Shown: in pieces, positions 1-9,227 of the stretch
Layout: the number at the start of each line of letters is the position of its first letter
Position numbering within the stretch: the first letter of the stretch is position 1
Source: Streptomyces sp. ASQP_92
GTDB taxonomy: Bacteria; Actinomycetota; Actinomycetes; Streptomycetales; Streptomycetaceae
Length of the DNA: 64,000 nt
Assembly: GCF_025399895.1 (NCBI RefSeq)
Contig: NZ_JAODUA010000001.1
Coordinates: forward strand, 1,178,001-1,242,000
Reading direction: 5' to 3'
Translations under genes and position numbers: made by a program
Notes under the pieces: generated by a model
Database searches by the model: none
What the model was told of the DNA's origin: nothing
What the model saw: the letters and a program-made list of their open reading frames with translations, nothing else

Positions 1-195
1 CGCTCGGCCGAGCTGGAGTTCCAGCTCGTCCTGGAACGCGAGCCGGACAACGCCTTCGCCCACTTCGCCCTGGCCCGCACCTATGAACGCCAGGCCCGCC
101 CGGACCAGGCCAAGCGCCACTTCCGCCTGGCCGCCGCCCTGGACCCGAAGCCGGACTATGTGGCGGCGGCACGCTTCGAGGAGGACGGGGACTAG
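1..195 (+). CDS. Tetratricopeptide-repeat protein, C-terminal end (partial)
   Basis: The reading frame is open from the first base and ends at TAG 193-195, so only the last 64 residues are visible. They contain one clear TPR helix pair: a unit with the pattern D-N-A-F-A-H-F-A-L-A-R-T-Y-E-R, then a second helix with the A-K-R-H-F-R-L-A-A-A-L-D-P pattern. TPR units are protein-interaction scaffolds. The tail is acidic (FEEDGD). The start and any N-terminal domain lie outside the window, so no specific role can be given. Confidence 0.8.
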   Translation, partial: RSAELEFQLVLEREPDNAFAHFALARTYERQARPDQAKRHFRLAAALDPKPDYVAAARFEEDGD

Positions 196-244
196 CGGGG
201 CCGGTGGTGCCTGCTCCGGGGCTCGGGGGAGGCGGGGCCGGCCC

Positions 245-514
245 TCACGGGCGGCGTTTGCGCAGCGGCTCGTACGGCGGGACGTCGCGGCCCGGCTGGT
301 AGTGGGGGCCCTGCCGGATATGGCGGACGATCACGAACAGATCGACGACGATGACCGCCGACAGAACCGCGCAGGCCGCCATCCACCCCGGCCGTCCCTC
401 CAGCGCGAAGCCGACCGTGCCACCGAGGGCCCAGATCAGGCCCCAGATGCTCAGCCAGAGCCGCATCCGCAGGGGACTGCGGGCGGTGATCGGTTCGTTA
501 CCGGTACGCGGCAT
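245..514 (-). CDS. Small DUF6343-like membrane protein
   Basis: An 89-residue protein with two predicted membrane helices, roughly residues 20-40 (LWLSIWGLIWALGGTVGF) and 45-65 (MAACAVLSAVIVVDLFVIV). A basic tail ends in LRKRRP. The N-terminus (MPRTGNEPITARSPLRMRL) and the tail pattern HIRQGPHYQPGRDVPPYEP match, from memory, the Streptomyces DUF6343 family of unknown function. The start ATG at 514 has an AGAGG Shine-Dalgarno about eight bases upstream, which lies inside a perfect 12-base palindrome. The gene stands alone on the minus strand between a TPR gene and an acyltransferase gene. The family label is moderately sure; no function is known to me. Confidence 0.7.
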   Translation of the reverse strand: MPRTGNEPITARSPLRMRLWLSIWGLIWALGGTVGFALEGRPGWMAACAVLSAVIVVDLFVIVRHIRQGPHYQPGRDVPPYEPLRKRRP

Positions 515-522
515 GGTGATCG

Positions 523-534
523 CCTCTATAGAGG
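523..534. promoter_or_regulatory. Perfect 12-base palindrome at the start of the small membrane-protein gene
   Basis: CCTCTATAGAGG is its own reverse complement. It ends eight bases before the minus-strand ATG at 514 and contains that gene's AGAGG ribosome-binding sequence. It could be a repressor site or a small mRNA hairpin that masks the ribosome-binding site. Confidence 0.35.
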
Positions 535-763
535 GTGTACCCGCTGGGGCGGGGGTGAAAGCGTGGGGCGTGTCGAATCTGCCGGGCGGCGCGTTCCTGG
601 TCTCCGAGTGCCGTATTCACGGGGCGGCGCGGAGGTCGTGCGCGCGGCGGATCCAGGCGCTTCCAGGTGAGGGGGAGCAAGCCGGGGCCGGGCCGCCGGG
701 GCGCGCGAGGCGCGTCCAGAGGGCGGGCCCGCGCATACTGCGGCGCGAAGGCAGCGCGCTGGC

Positions 764-769
764 TAGGGT
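764..769 (+). promoter_or_regulatory. -10 element (TAGGGT) of a probably leaderless promoter
   Basis: TAGGGT fits the HrdB-type TANNNT element and ends seven bases before the ATG at 777. Transcription would therefore begin at or next to the start codon. No Shine-Dalgarno sequence is visible before the ATG, which agrees with a leaderless mRNA. No clear -35 element was seen. Confidence 0.45.
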
Positions 770-776
770 GGCGCGC

Positions 777-1673
777 ATGCCGCTCCCCGACGACCTCCCC
801 GAGACGCTGCTCGACCTCGCCGTGCCGCACCAGGACATCAACGAACTGACGTCGCTGGCCGCCCGGTTCGGCGCCGAACCCGCGCTGGGTGATCTTCTGG
901 AGGACTCCGCACGGGCTCTCGTCCAGGACATCGGAAACGTCGACGTACGGCCCGAACTGCCGCCCCTGCCAGAGGGGTTGGGTGATCTGGAGCGCTGGTT
1001 CCCGGTCTATGTCGCCGTCGCCGCGCTGCCGTACACCAGGGCCTACCACCGGGAGCGCGGCATCCCCGACGACGTCTCCCGTCGTACGCTCGCCGACCTC
1101 GGGCGCCACATCGCGCTGCACCGCGAGCGGCGCGGGAGCGGCGGGCTGACCGTGCCCGGATGGCTGCGGCTCCACTCCCGCGGGGAGATCTACCAGCTCG
1201 GCCGGCTCCAGTTCCAGCGCTCACGCCTCGGTGAGCGTACGGGCCGGGGCATTAGGGCGGCAGGCTTCGACGCGAACCCCGGCGACCGCTGTCTGGACCT
1301 TCATGTCCCCGACTTCCGGGGCCCGTTGACGCCCGAGGCGTGCGCCGACTCCATCGCCCGGGCCAAGGAGTTCTTCGCGCGCCACTTCCCCGATGAGGGG
1401 TATCGGCTCGCTGTGTGCCACTCCTGGCTGCTTGACGCGCAGTTGCGCGACTACCTGCCCGAACACTCCAACATCGCGCGATTCCAGGGTTTGTTCCGCG
1501 CCGCCTACAAAGACGACGAGCCCGCCGACGGCGAACCCGTCGGCTTCGTCTTCGGCAATCGGGAACTCCCCGTGGCGGAACTGCCGCAGCGCACCACCCT
1601 GCAACGCGCCGTCGCCCGCCATCTCCTGGACGGCGGCCACTGGTATGTGGGGCACGGATGGTTCGAGCTGTAG
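777..1673 (+). CDS. GNAT-like acyltransferase domain protein
   Basis: A 298-residue protein. From memory its layout matches the actinobacterial two-part acyltransferases: an N-terminal helical domain (about residues 1-125, with DLERWFPVYVAVAALPYT) and a C-terminal GNAT-type domain (about 130-298, with RLHSRGEIYQLGRLQFQR, then CLDLHVPDF, then YRLAVCHSWLLDAQL). It would be expected to move an acyl group from acyl-CoA to an unknown acceptor in the cytoplasm. The frame is open upstream, but ATG 777 is chosen because a TAGGGT -10 element sits seven bases before it and the upstream codons are not protein-like. It has no operon partner: the next gene converges on it. The acceptor cannot be read from the sequence. 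Confidence 0.7.
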   Translation: MPLPDDLPETLLDLAVPHQDINELTSLAARFGAEPALGDLLEDSARALVQDIGNVDVRPELPPLPEGLGDLERWFPVYVAVAALPYTRAYHRERGIPDDVSRRTLADLGRHIALHRERRGSGGLTVPGWLRLHSRGEIYQLGRLQFQRSRLGERTGRGIRAAGFDANPGDRCLDLHVPDFRGPLTPEACADSIARAKEFFARHFPDEGYRLAVCHSWLLDAQLRDYLPEHSNIARFQGLFRAAYKDDEPADGEPVGFVFGNRELPVAELPQRTTLQRAVARHLLDGGHWYVGHGWFEL

Positions 1674-1696
1674 GAGCCCTGCCCGGGCGAACCGGC

Positions 1697-2068
1697 TCAG
1701 TGCACGAAGCTGTAACTGCGCCAGGGCGCGGCCTGAGGGGCCGTGTTGTTGGCGAGTCTGCTGCCGAGATACGTCGTGTCCTTGCCGGTGCAGTCGGGCG
1801 TCCGGTACATGACCATGTCGACCAGCGTGTTGTTGTAGACCTCGGTCGTGCCGGCCGGCGGGAGCCGGTGGCAGCCCCGCACCTTCGGGCTGGTCACCTT
1901 GACGGACGTCTCGGGTCCGATGGTGTACGAGATGGTTCCGACGGCCGTCCGCCCGAGGCTGGAGCAGGCCGTGGTGGCGAGGATCAGCAGCATCGCCCCG
2001 CCGGCGATCCGCGTCCGGCGACGGCGGCGCGAAGTCGGCTTGGGGGACTGGGACGCGGGCACGGACAT
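1697..2068 (-). CDS. Putative small secreted lipoprotein
   Basis: With the start at ATG 2068 the protein has 123 residues. A good GAGGA Shine-Dalgarno lies six bases upstream, which decides against the longer in-frame starts. After a basic stretch (SRRRRRTR) comes a hydrophobic segment ending in LILATTAC, a plausible lipobox with Cys as the lipidated residue, so the mature protein of about 90 residues would be anchored outside the membrane. The mature part has two further cysteines (RGCHRLPP and TPDCTGK) that could form a disulfide, and it ends in WRSYSFVH. I do not recognise the family. It is convergent with the acyltransferase gene. Confidence 0.65.
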   Translation of the reverse strand: MSVPASQSPKPTSRRRRRTRIAGGAMLLILATTACSSLGRTAVGTISYTIGPETSVKVTSPKVRGCHRLPPAGTTEVYNNTLVDMVMYRTPDCTGKDTTYLGSRLANNTAPQAAPWRSYSFVH

Positions 2069-2310
2069 GAGCGGTCCTCGTCTGTACGGCATGACTGCGG
2101 CGGTCAGTGCCGTCAGCCTGCCCTCTGCTCCCGCTTCCGGCATCCGGTGCGGGCCCCGGCTAGCCCGCCCGGGCGAGGAGGCGTCGACAATCCACAGTTC
2201 CGCCTCGTCTTATGTGGTCCGCACACATCACTTCCGGAGCCGCGCGCTGCATAGCGTCTACCCGGACAGGGCGGGTTTCGCGGTGGTGCCGAGGCAAGGG
2301 GGACCGGGTC

Positions 2311-3615
2311 GTGCGTTACGGACAGCGTGCCGGATGGGGAGTGATCGCCGCCGTCGTGGCGGTGGTGGCGGGACTCCTCGGCGGTGGCGGCGCGGCGAGT
2401 GCGGCCGGGGCCACCGCGTACCCCGCCCACCTCTCGCTGGAGGCGAGCTACGGCGCGGGCACCGTCACCAACGGCTGGGAGAAGGTCGAGCGCTTCCGCG
2501 ACACCACCGCGGGATTCGCGGCGGGCGCCGCCGAGGGCTATCCGCCGGACGGCCGCGGCGATCAGGACGGGGTACGCGTGACGTACTTCGGCAAGGTCGC
2601 GCGGCCGGCCTCCGACCGCTTCCTGCTGTACTCGGCGCCCGGCTGGAACACCGGCGCCCAGAGCGTTCCCGTGCTGCTCGTGCACGGCGCCAACGACACC
2701 GCTGACCGGGCCTGGGCCAACCCGGGGGAGTCCGGCGGCTACGGCTGCGGCGCCGTGTCCTGCCCCTCCACCGGCCTCATGCAGTACCTGTCGTCGCGCG
2801 GCCGGCGCGTCTTCGCCATCGGCTTCGCCCACAAACAGGGCGACAACCTGATGCAGGCGCAGGCCGTCGGGGACGCCGTCGCCGCCATCAAGGCCAAGCT
2901 CGGCGTCGCCAAGGTCGATCTGGTCGGCTGGAGCAAGGGCGAGATGTCGACCCGCGCCTATGTCTCGTCGGTGAAGCCCTCCTGGGGGCGGGCCTACGCC
3001 GGTGACGTACGGAAACTGATCACGCTCGGCGGCCCCAACGGCGGCTACGACTACCCGTACGCGCACGGCTGGGCGCACGACTTCTCCATCTGGCCCGAGT
3101 GCGGCGGCAAGATCAACGCGCCGTCGCCGCACTCCAGGATGACCTGCTACGGCACCTACACCGCGCACCCCGAGTACTCCATGACGCCGTCCGGCGGTTA
3201 CGACGACTACCCGGGCCAGCGCCAGATGCTGGCCCGCTGGGACTCGGTGTACGGCGTCGACCAGTCCGCCCAGGACTGGTACACCACCTACTACGGCGGC
3301 CAGGGCTTCTACACCGCCGGAGACGGCATCCAGAAAGCGCTGGACAGCGGCTCCCTGGTGGCGCCTTTGCGGCGGGCGGGGGTCCCCGCGTCCGTCACCA
3401 CCTATCTGCTGGCGGGAGCCACCCCGAACGTCATCGGCATCGTCAATGAGAACCGGGGACCCAGCGACGGAGTCGTCTTCATCTCCAGCGCGCTGGACAC
3501 CACCGGGATCGCCACCGTGGGCGGGACGGCCACCGTGACGGACGCCAACCACCTCGAACTCGGCTGGAACAGCACATCCGCCGCCCAGGTAGCCGCCTGG
3601 CTCGCACTCCCCTGA
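2311..3615 (+). CDS. Secreted lipase-like alpha/beta hydrolase
   Basis: From GTG 2311 this is a 434-residue protein. AAGGGGG eight bases upstream supports this start over the longer frame. A signal peptide is clear: a basic start (VRYGQRAGWG), a hydrophobic core and an alanine-rich cleavage region near residue 32 (AASAAGA). The mature part shows an oxyanion-side motif (VPVLLVHGAND), a nucleophile elbow DLVGWSKGE in which Ser is the probable catalytic residue, and late acidic and histidine residues in a C-terminal segment (TDANHLELGWNS), the His being the likely triad member. Cysteine pairs suit an extracellular enzyme. It probably hydrolyses lipid or ester substrates outside the cell. It is followed at 11 bases by another hydrolase, with which it likely shares an mRNA. 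Confidence 0.75.
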   Translation: MRYGQRAGWGVIAAVVAVVAGLLGGGGAASAAGATAYPAHLSLEASYGAGTVTNGWEKVERFRDTTAGFAAGAAEGYPPDGRGDQDGVRVTYFGKVARPASDRFLLYSAPGWNTGAQSVPVLLVHGANDTADRAWANPGESGGYGCGAVSCPSTGLMQYLSSRGRRVFAIGFAHKQGDNLMQAQAVGDAVAAIKAKLGVAKVDLVGWSKGEMSTRAYVSSVKPSWGRAYAGDVRKLITLGGPNGGYDYPYAHGWAHDFSIWPECGGKINAPSPHSRMTCYGTYTAHPEYSMTPSGGYDDYPGQRQMLARWDSVYGVDQSAQDWYTTYYGGQGFYTAGDGIQKALDSGSLVAPLRRAGVPASVTTYLLAGATPNVIGIVNENRGPSDGVVFISSALDTTGIATVGGTATVTDANHLELGWNSTSAAQVAAWLALP

Positions 3616-3625
3616 GGAACCGTCG

Positions 3626-4681
3626 ATGCGCACCCTGCGAACCCGCCGTGTGGCCACGGCCCGGCTCACCCAGCACATCCTGGAAACCGGGCCCGGAGCG
3701 GGGCCCGAGGACCCGGCCGGGACCGTCGTCTTCGTCCACGGCAATGTCTCGTCCTCGGCGTTCTGGCAGGACACCCTGCACGATGTGCCCGAGCGCTACC
3801 GGGCGATCGCGGTAGACCTGCGCGGCTTCGGTGGAACCGATCCGCTGCCCGTCGACGCGACCCGGGGGCTGCGCGACTACGCGGACGACCTCGCGGCGCT
3901 GCTCGACGCCCTGCATGTGGGCGGCGCACACCTGGTGGGCTGGTCCCTGGGGGGAGGCGTGGTGCTCCAGTATCTGCGGGACCGGCCGTCCGCCGTCCGC
4001 TCCGTCACGCTCGTCAACCCGGTCTCGCCGTACGGATTCGGCGGTACCCGGGGCGAGGACGGGCAGCTCAATTCGCCCGACGGGGCCGGTTCCGGAGGGG
4101 GCACCGCCAACGCGGACTTCGTACGGCTCCTGCGCGAGGGCGACCAGGGCGACGGCTCCCCGCTCTCACCGCGCCAGGTCCTGGCCACCTGCTACGTCAA
4201 GCCCCCGATGCGCCCGGCCCGCGAGGACGAACTGGTGGCCGCCATGCTGACGACCCGTGTGGGCGACGACCACTATCCGGGCGACAGCATGGTGTGCGGC
4301 ACCTGGCCCGGGGTCGCGCCCGGCGGCCGGGGCGTCCTCAACTGCCTCGCCCCCACCCATTTCCGCCTCGACGACCTGCACACGCTGCCCGTCCTGCCGC
4401 CGGTGACCTGGATCCGCGGCGAGGACGACGTCATCGTCTCCGACACCTCCCTGTTCGACCTCGCCCACCTCGGCGCGCTCGGCGTGGTGCCCGACTGGAA
4501 CGGCACCCCCGCCCAGCCGATGCTCGCCCAGACCCGTCACGTGCTGGGCCTTTACGCCCGGGCCGGCGGCAGGGTACGAGAGGTTGTGGTGCCCGGAGCC
4601 GGGCATGCGGTCCATGTCGAACGTCCCCGGGAGTTCGGCGCGGCACTGCTCGAAACGCTGTCGGAAGGCGCACGCACCTGA
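3626..4681 (+). CDS. Alpha/beta hydrolase
   Basis: A 351-residue cytoplasmic alpha/beta-hydrolase-fold protein without a signal peptide. Visible motifs: VVFVHGNVSSSAFW (oxyanion-hole strand, about residues 33-46), HLVGWSLGGG (nucleophile elbow, Ser near 113), an acid region around TWIRGEDDVIVSD, and the catalytic His in VVPGAGHAVHVERP close to the C-terminus. The start ATG 3626 is preceded by GAGGAA, which overlaps the stop of the secreted lipase gene, so the two are probably cotranscribed. The stop overlaps the start of the carboxylesterase gene by one base (TGATG), suggesting translational coupling. The substrate is unknown. Confidence 0.8.
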   Translation: MRTLRTRRVATARLTQHILETGPGAGPEDPAGTVVFVHGNVSSSAFWQDTLHDVPERYRAIAVDLRGFGGTDPLPVDATRGLRDYADDLAALLDALHVGGAHLVGWSLGGGVVLQYLRDRPSAVRSVTLVNPVSPYGFGGTRGEDGQLNSPDGAGSGGGTANADFVRLLREGDQGDGSPLSPRQVLATCYVKPPMRPAREDELVAAMLTTRVGDDHYPGDSMVCGTWPGVAPGGRGVLNCLAPTHFRLDDLHTLPVLPPVTWIRGEDDVIVSDTSLFDLAHLGALGVVPDWNGTPAQPMLAQTRHVLGLYARAGGRVREVVVPGAGHAVHVERPREFGAALLETLSEGART

Positions 4682-6135
4682 TGGAACCCATCCGTACGAC
4701 CCGCCAGGGCGCGGTGCGAGGGCGGCTCGTCGCCGACGACGTGGCCGCCTTCCTCGGCATCCCGTTCGCCGCGCCCCCCTTCGGGGAGGCGCGCTTTCGC
4801 GCACCGGCGCCCGCAGCCTCCTGGGACGGCGTGCGCAACGCGCTCTCCTACGGCCCGAGCGTGCCCCGAGCTCCCTACGCGCCGCCCTTCGACGTCCTGC
4901 TCCCCGACGACGGACCGCAGGGCGAGGACTGCCTCAACCTCAACGTCTGGACCCCGCACCCGGCCTCCGGGGGCGGCCTCCCGGTGATGGTGTGGATCCA
5001 CGGCGGGGCCTTCGCCAACGGCTCCGGGTCGGCCTCCGGCTATGACGGAAGCGCCTTCGCGCGCGACGGCGTGGTGTACGTCAGCATCAACTACCGGCTC
5101 GGCGCCGACGGCTTCCTGCGGCTGCCCGACCGGCCGGACAACCGCGGGCTGCTCGATCAGATCGCCGCCCTGGAATGGGTTCGCGACAACATCGACGCCT
5201 TCGGCGGCGACCCCGGCCAGGTCACCGTCTTCGGCGAGTCGGCGGGCGCCATGAGCATCGGCGCGCTGCTCTCCATGCCCCGCGCCCGTGGCCTGTTCCG
5301 CCGCGCGATCCTGCAGAGCGGCGCCGCCCACCACTTCCTGCGGCCCGCCTCCGCCGACCTGATCACCGCCCGGCTCGCCGGGAAACTGGGCATCGGGGCG
5401 ACCGCGGAGGAGTTCGCCGCCGTCCCCCTGGAGGCCCTGCTTCCCGCCCAGGCCGAGCTGCGCGGCGAGATCGGGGCGTGCCCGGACCCCGCCCTGTGGG
5501 GCGAGGCGGCGCTCAACATGATGCCGTTCGAGCCCGTCCTGGACGAGCTGCCGCTGCCGTCGGCCGACTGCGGGGTGGAGCTCATGACCGGCAGCAACCT
5601 GGAGGAGTACCGCCTCTTCCTGGTGCCGACCCGGCGCCTGGACGTCCTGTCGCAGGACAGGCTGCGCGCGGCCACGACGGCGTACGGTCTCGATCCCGAC
5701 AAGGCGCTGCCCGTGTACGCGCGCAACCGCCCGGACGCGTCGCCGGGCGAACTGTTCGACGCGGTCACCACCGACTGGTTCTACCGGATCCCCGCCCTGC
5801 GTCTGGCGGAGGCGGTGCCCGGCTCCCACGTGTACGAGTTCGCCCGGCGCTCCCCGGCCGCCGACGGCCGGCTCGGCGCCTGCCACGCCTCCGAGCTCGC
5901 GTATGTCTTCGACCGGCTCGACGACCCCACCTACGCTCCGATCCTCGGCGAGAAGCCCTTCCAGCCCCTCGCGGACGCGATGCACAGCGCCTGGGTGGCC
6001 TTCGCGAAGACGGGCGACCCGGGCTGGGCGCCCTATGACCGCGAGACCCGCGCGACCCAGGTCTTCGACGATGTCTGCGGCGTCGAGCCGGACCCCCGCG
6101 CCGAAGAACGTGCCTTGTGGGAGGGGGTGCGCTGA
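4681..6135 (+). CDS. Type-B carboxylesterase
   Basis: A 484-residue member of the carboxylesterase/para-nitrobenzyl esterase family, close to the family's usual bacterial length of about 490-500. Motifs in order: AAFLGIPFAAPPFGEARFR (about 18-36), EDCLNLNVW (about 82-90), VMVWIHGGAF (oxyanion hole, about 102-111), VTVFGESAGAMS with catalytic Ser near 187, and a C-terminal His in ACHASELAYVFDRL. The middle member of the Ser-Glu/Asp-His triad is probably in the SNLEEYRLF region. No signal peptide is present, so the enzyme is cytoplasmic. It overlaps the upstream hydrolase by one base and completes a three-hydrolase run. Confidence 0.88.
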   Translation: MEPIRTTRQGAVRGRLVADDVAAFLGIPFAAPPFGEARFRAPAPAASWDGVRNALSYGPSVPRAPYAPPFDVLLPDDGPQGEDCLNLNVWTPHPASGGGLPVMVWIHGGAFANGSGSASGYDGSAFARDGVVYVSINYRLGADGFLRLPDRPDNRGLLDQIAALEWVRDNIDAFGGDPGQVTVFGESAGAMSIGALLSMPRARGLFRRAILQSGAAHHFLRPASADLITARLAGKLGIGATAEEFAAVPLEALLPAQAELRGEIGACPDPALWGEAALNMMPFEPVLDELPLPSADCGVELMTGSNLEEYRLFLVPTRRLDVLSQDRLRAATTAYGLDPDKALPVYARNRPDASPGELFDAVTTDWFYRIPALRLAEAVPGSHVYEFARRSPAADGRLGACHASELAYVFDRLDDPTYAPILGEKPFQPLADAMHSAWVAFAKTGDPGWAPYDRETRATQVFDDVCGVEPDPRAEERALWEGVR

Positions 6136-6149
6136 GGTCGCGGGGCCCA

Positions 6150-6172
6150 TTGTCAGACCTCGCCCGTAAGGT
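6150..6172 (+). promoter_or_regulatory. RecA-NDp/PafBC-type damage promoter upstream of the SNF2 gene
   Basis: TTGTCAGAC (6150-6158), eight bases, then TAAGGT (6167-6172). This follows the LexA-independent promoter pattern known from mycobacteria (TTGTCRGTG-N8-TANNNT), with two mismatches at the end of the first block. It lies about 60 bases before the GTG at 6234. Confidence 0.6.
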
Positions 6173-6233
6173 CGTAGATCAGTCGCGGACCACGCGACGG
6201 AGACGACCGTGCGGACGAAGGAGGTGACCGGCG

Positions 6234-9227
6234 GTGAACCGGCCGACACCGATGTGGCACCCCGAGTCCGGCCGCGCGGCCTCCTCCGGCCCCGCGCCCG
6301 CCCGCCGCGAGCCTTCCCCGCACACCCAGCGGCCTCCAGGGCCCGGCCAGAACCCCGCGCGGCCGCACGACGACCCGGCCGCACCGGGGCCCGCGGTGTC
6401 GGCCGCCGCCGTGTTCCTGCCCGCCGGGCTGCCCCGCGAGGGAAGGGTCGCGTTCTGGGATCCGGACCAGGGCCCGCTGCCCCAAGGACCGCCCGGCGCC
6501 GAGGTGACCGAGCTGACCGTGGTGCGCCGCCACGGCGGCGGCGCCCGCAGCCGCAAGGTCGCCGCTCTCGTGCTGCCGGTCGCCGAAGCGCTGCCGCTGC
6601 TGGTCAGAGCCCGCCGCCACCCCGCCGCACACCCGGCGGCGGCCTGCTGGGGCGCCGCCGCGCTGCATGCCCTGCACCTCGTCGCGCGCGGCAGACTGCT
6701 GCCCGGCCTGACCTCCACCCACCACGACGCCTGGCGCGCGGGCCCGCTGGACGCCGACGACATCGCCCAGCTCCGGGCCATCGCCGCCGCCATGCCGTAC
6801 GAGGCGTACGGCATGCCCGTCCCCGGCCGCGGCGCCCTCCAACTGCCCGAACCGGAGGCCTTGGTGCGGGCCTTCCTCGACGCGGTCGCCGACACCCTGC
6901 CGCGTACTCCGGCCGCGGCCCACGCCGCCGGAGCACCCTTCGCGGCGCCCACCGCCCAGCACTTGCCGGGCGCCCGCGCCTGGGCCGCCGAGGCGGCCGC
7001 CGGGATGGACGCGGGCGTCCGGGTCTCGCTGCGCCTGGACCTCTCCGGGTACGAGCTGTTCGACACGGCGTCCGAGGAGGAGGGCGAGGCGCGACGGGCG
7101 GGCTCGGCCATCGTCCAGGTACACAGCCTCGCCGACCCCACCCTGGTCGTCGACGCGGCCGACCTGTGGGCGGACGGCGCGGCCGACGAGCGCCCTCAGG
7201 CCCCAACTGCCGTCCCGGGAAGCGGAGTCGAGGCCTTCGGGCCGCGCGCCCGCATCGACGCGCTGCTCGCCCTGCGCCGCGCCGCCCGTGTGTGGTCACC
7301 GCTCGGCCTGCTCCTGGAGCGCGGCGTCCCCGATGTGCTGCCGCTCACCGAGGACGAGCTGTACGAGTTGCTCGGCGAGGCCTCCGCGCGGCTGGCGGCG
7401 GCGGGCATCACCGTCCACTGGCCCCGCGAACTGGCCCGCACCCTCAGCGCCACCGCCGTGGTGCGACCGGCCCCCGGCTCGGCGACCGACGGCACCTCCT
7501 TCTTCGACGCGGGTGAACTCCTCGCGTTCGACTGGCAGTTGGCGCTCGGCGACGAACCCCTCACCAACGCCGAGATGGATGTGCTCGCCGAGTCCCACCG
7601 CCCGATCGTGCGGCTGCGCGACCAGTGGGTGGTGGCCGACCCCGAGCTCGTCCGCAAGGCCAGAAAACGCGACCTGGGGCTGCTCGACCCCGTGGACGCG
7701 CTGTCCGTCGCCCTCACCGGCGCCGCCGAGGTCGACGGCGAGACGGTCCAGGCGGTCCCGGCCGGAGCGCTCGCCCTGCTCCGCGACCGGCTTCTGGAAG
7801 GCCCCGCGACGGCCGAACAGCCGCCCGGCCTGGACGCGACGCTGCGCGACTACCAACTGCGGGGTCTGGCCTGGCTCGACATGATGACGTCGATGGGTCT
7901 CGGCGGCTGCCTCGCCGACGACATGGGCCTCGGCAAGACGATCACCGTGATCGCCCTGCATCTGCGCCGGGCCCGCACCGAGCCCACCCTCGTGGTCTGC
8001 CCGGCCTCGCTGCTCGGCAACTGGCAGCGCGAGATCGCCCGGTTCGCGCCCGGCGTCCCGGTGCGCCGCTTCCACGGAAACAGCCGGAGCCTGGAGGGCA
8101 GCGCCGGCGGCTTCGTCCTCACCACGTACGCCACCATGCGCGGCAGCGCGCCCCAACTGGCCGACCACGCCTGGAACATGGTGGTCGCCGACGAGGCGCA
8201 GCATGTCAAGAACCCGTTCTCGGCGACCGCCAAGGCGCTGCGCACCATCCCCGCGCCCGCCAGGGTCGCGCTCACCGGCACCCCCGTGGAGAACAACCTC
8301 TCCGAACTGTGGGCGCTGCTCGACTGGACGACCCCCGGGCTGCTCGGCCCCCTCAAGGCGTTCCGGGCCCGGCACGCCCGCCTGGTGGAGAACGGCGAGG
8401 ACGACGAAGCCGCGGCCCGTCTCTCCCGCCTGGTCCGCCCCTTCCTGCTGCGCCGCAAGAAGTCCGACCCGGGCATCGTGCCCGAACTGCCGCCTAAGAC
8501 CGAGACGGACCATCCCGTCCCGCTCACCCGTGAACAGGCCGCCCTGTACGAGGCGGTGGTCCGCGAGGTGATGGTGGCGGTCGAGGCCTCGGAAGGCATC
8601 GCGCGCCGCGCCCAGATCATGAAGCTGCTGACCGCCCTGAAGCAGATCTGCAACCACCCGGCGCAGTATCTGAAGGAGGACGCCCCGCGCCTGGCGTCCC
8701 GCTCGGGCAAGCTGGCCCTGCTCGACGAACTGGTCGACACCATCCTCAGCGAGGACGGCTCGGTCCTCGTCTTCACCCAGTACGTCGCCATGGCCCGGCT
8801 GCTCTCCAGCCATCTCACCGCCCGTGGCGTGCCCTCCCAACTCCTGCACGGCGCAACACCGGTGGCCGAGCGGGACCGCCTCGTCGACGCCTTCCAGGAC
8901 GGCGAGGTCCCCGTGTTCATCCTCTCCCTCAAGGCCGCCGGCACCGGCCTCAACCTGACTCGCGCCGGCCATGTCATCCACTACGACCGATGGTGGAACC
9001 CGGCGGTCGAGGAACAGGCCACCGACCGCGCCTACCGCATCGGCCAGACCCAGCCGGTCCAGGTCCACCGTCTGATCGCCGAGGGCACGGTGGAGGAGCG
9101 CATCGCCGAGATGCTGGAGCAGAAACGCCGGCTGGCCGAGGCGGTCCTCGGATCCGGGGAGAGCGCTTTGACCGAACTCACCGACCGTGAACTGGCCGAT
9201 CTGATCTCCCTGCGGAGGGCAGCGTGA
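6234..9227 (+). CDS. SNF2-family DEAD/DEAH-box ATPase (helicase-like)
   Basis: A 997-residue Swi2/Snf2 ATPase that would move along duplex DNA using ATP. The N-terminal half (about residues 40-500) is a SNF2-associated region resembling DUF3670, with motifs such as FFDAGELLAFDWQLALG. The ATPase core follows: Walker A in CLADDMGLGKTITVI (about 558-572), VVADEAQHVKN, LTGTPVENNLSELW, FLLRRKKSDP, then the second RecA lobe with VLVFTQYVAMARLL, LLHGATPVAERDRLV and WWNPAVEEQATDRAYRIGQ. The start GTG 6234 has a near-perfect AAGGAGGTGA Shine-Dalgarno six bases upstream. It overlaps the SWIM-domain gene by four bases, a common bacterial SNF2 partnership. The damage-type promoter at 6150 suggests a DNA-repair role, which is inference. 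Confidence 0.92.
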   Translation: MNRPTPMWHPESGRAASSGPAPARREPSPHTQRPPGPGQNPARPHDDPAAPGPAVSAAAVFLPAGLPREGRVAFWDPDQGPLPQGPPGAEVTELTVVRRHGGGARSRKVAALVLPVAEALPLLVRARRHPAAHPAAACWGAAALHALHLVARGRLLPGLTSTHHDAWRAGPLDADDIAQLRAIAAAMPYEAYGMPVPGRGALQLPEPEALVRAFLDAVADTLPRTPAAAHAAGAPFAAPTAQHLPGARAWAAEAAAGMDAGVRVSLRLDLSGYELFDTASEEEGEARRAGSAIVQVHSLADPTLVVDAADLWADGAADERPQAPTAVPGSGVEAFGPRARIDALLALRRAARVWSPLGLLLERGVPDVLPLTEDELYELLGEASARLAAAGITVHWPRELARTLSATAVVRPAPGSATDGTSFFDAGELLAFDWQLALGDEPLTNAEMDVLAESHRPIVRLRDQWVVADPELVRKARKRDLGLLDPVDALSVALTGAAEVDGETVQAVPAGALALLRDRLLEGPATAEQPPGLDATLRDYQLRGLAWLDMMTSMGLGGCLADDMGLGKTITVIALHLRRARTEPTLVVCPASLLGNWQREIARFAPGVPVRRFHGNSRSLEGSAGGFVLTTYATMRGSAPQLADHAWNMVVADEAQHVKNPFSATAKALRTIPAPARVALTGTPVENNLSELWALLDWTTPGLLGPLKAFRARHARLVENGEDDEAAARLSRLVRPFLLRRKKSDPGIVPELPPKTETDHPVPLTREQAALYEAVVREVMVAVEASEGIARRAQIMKLLTALKQICNHPAQYLKEDAPRLASRSGKLALLDELVDTILSEDGSVLVFTQYVAMARLLSSHLTARGVPSQLLHGATPVAERDRLVDAFQDGEVPVFILSLKAAGTGLNLTRAGHVIHYDRWWNPAVEEQATDRAYRIGQTQPVQVHRLIAEGTVEERIAEMLEQKRRLAEAVLGSGESALTELTDRELADLISLRRAA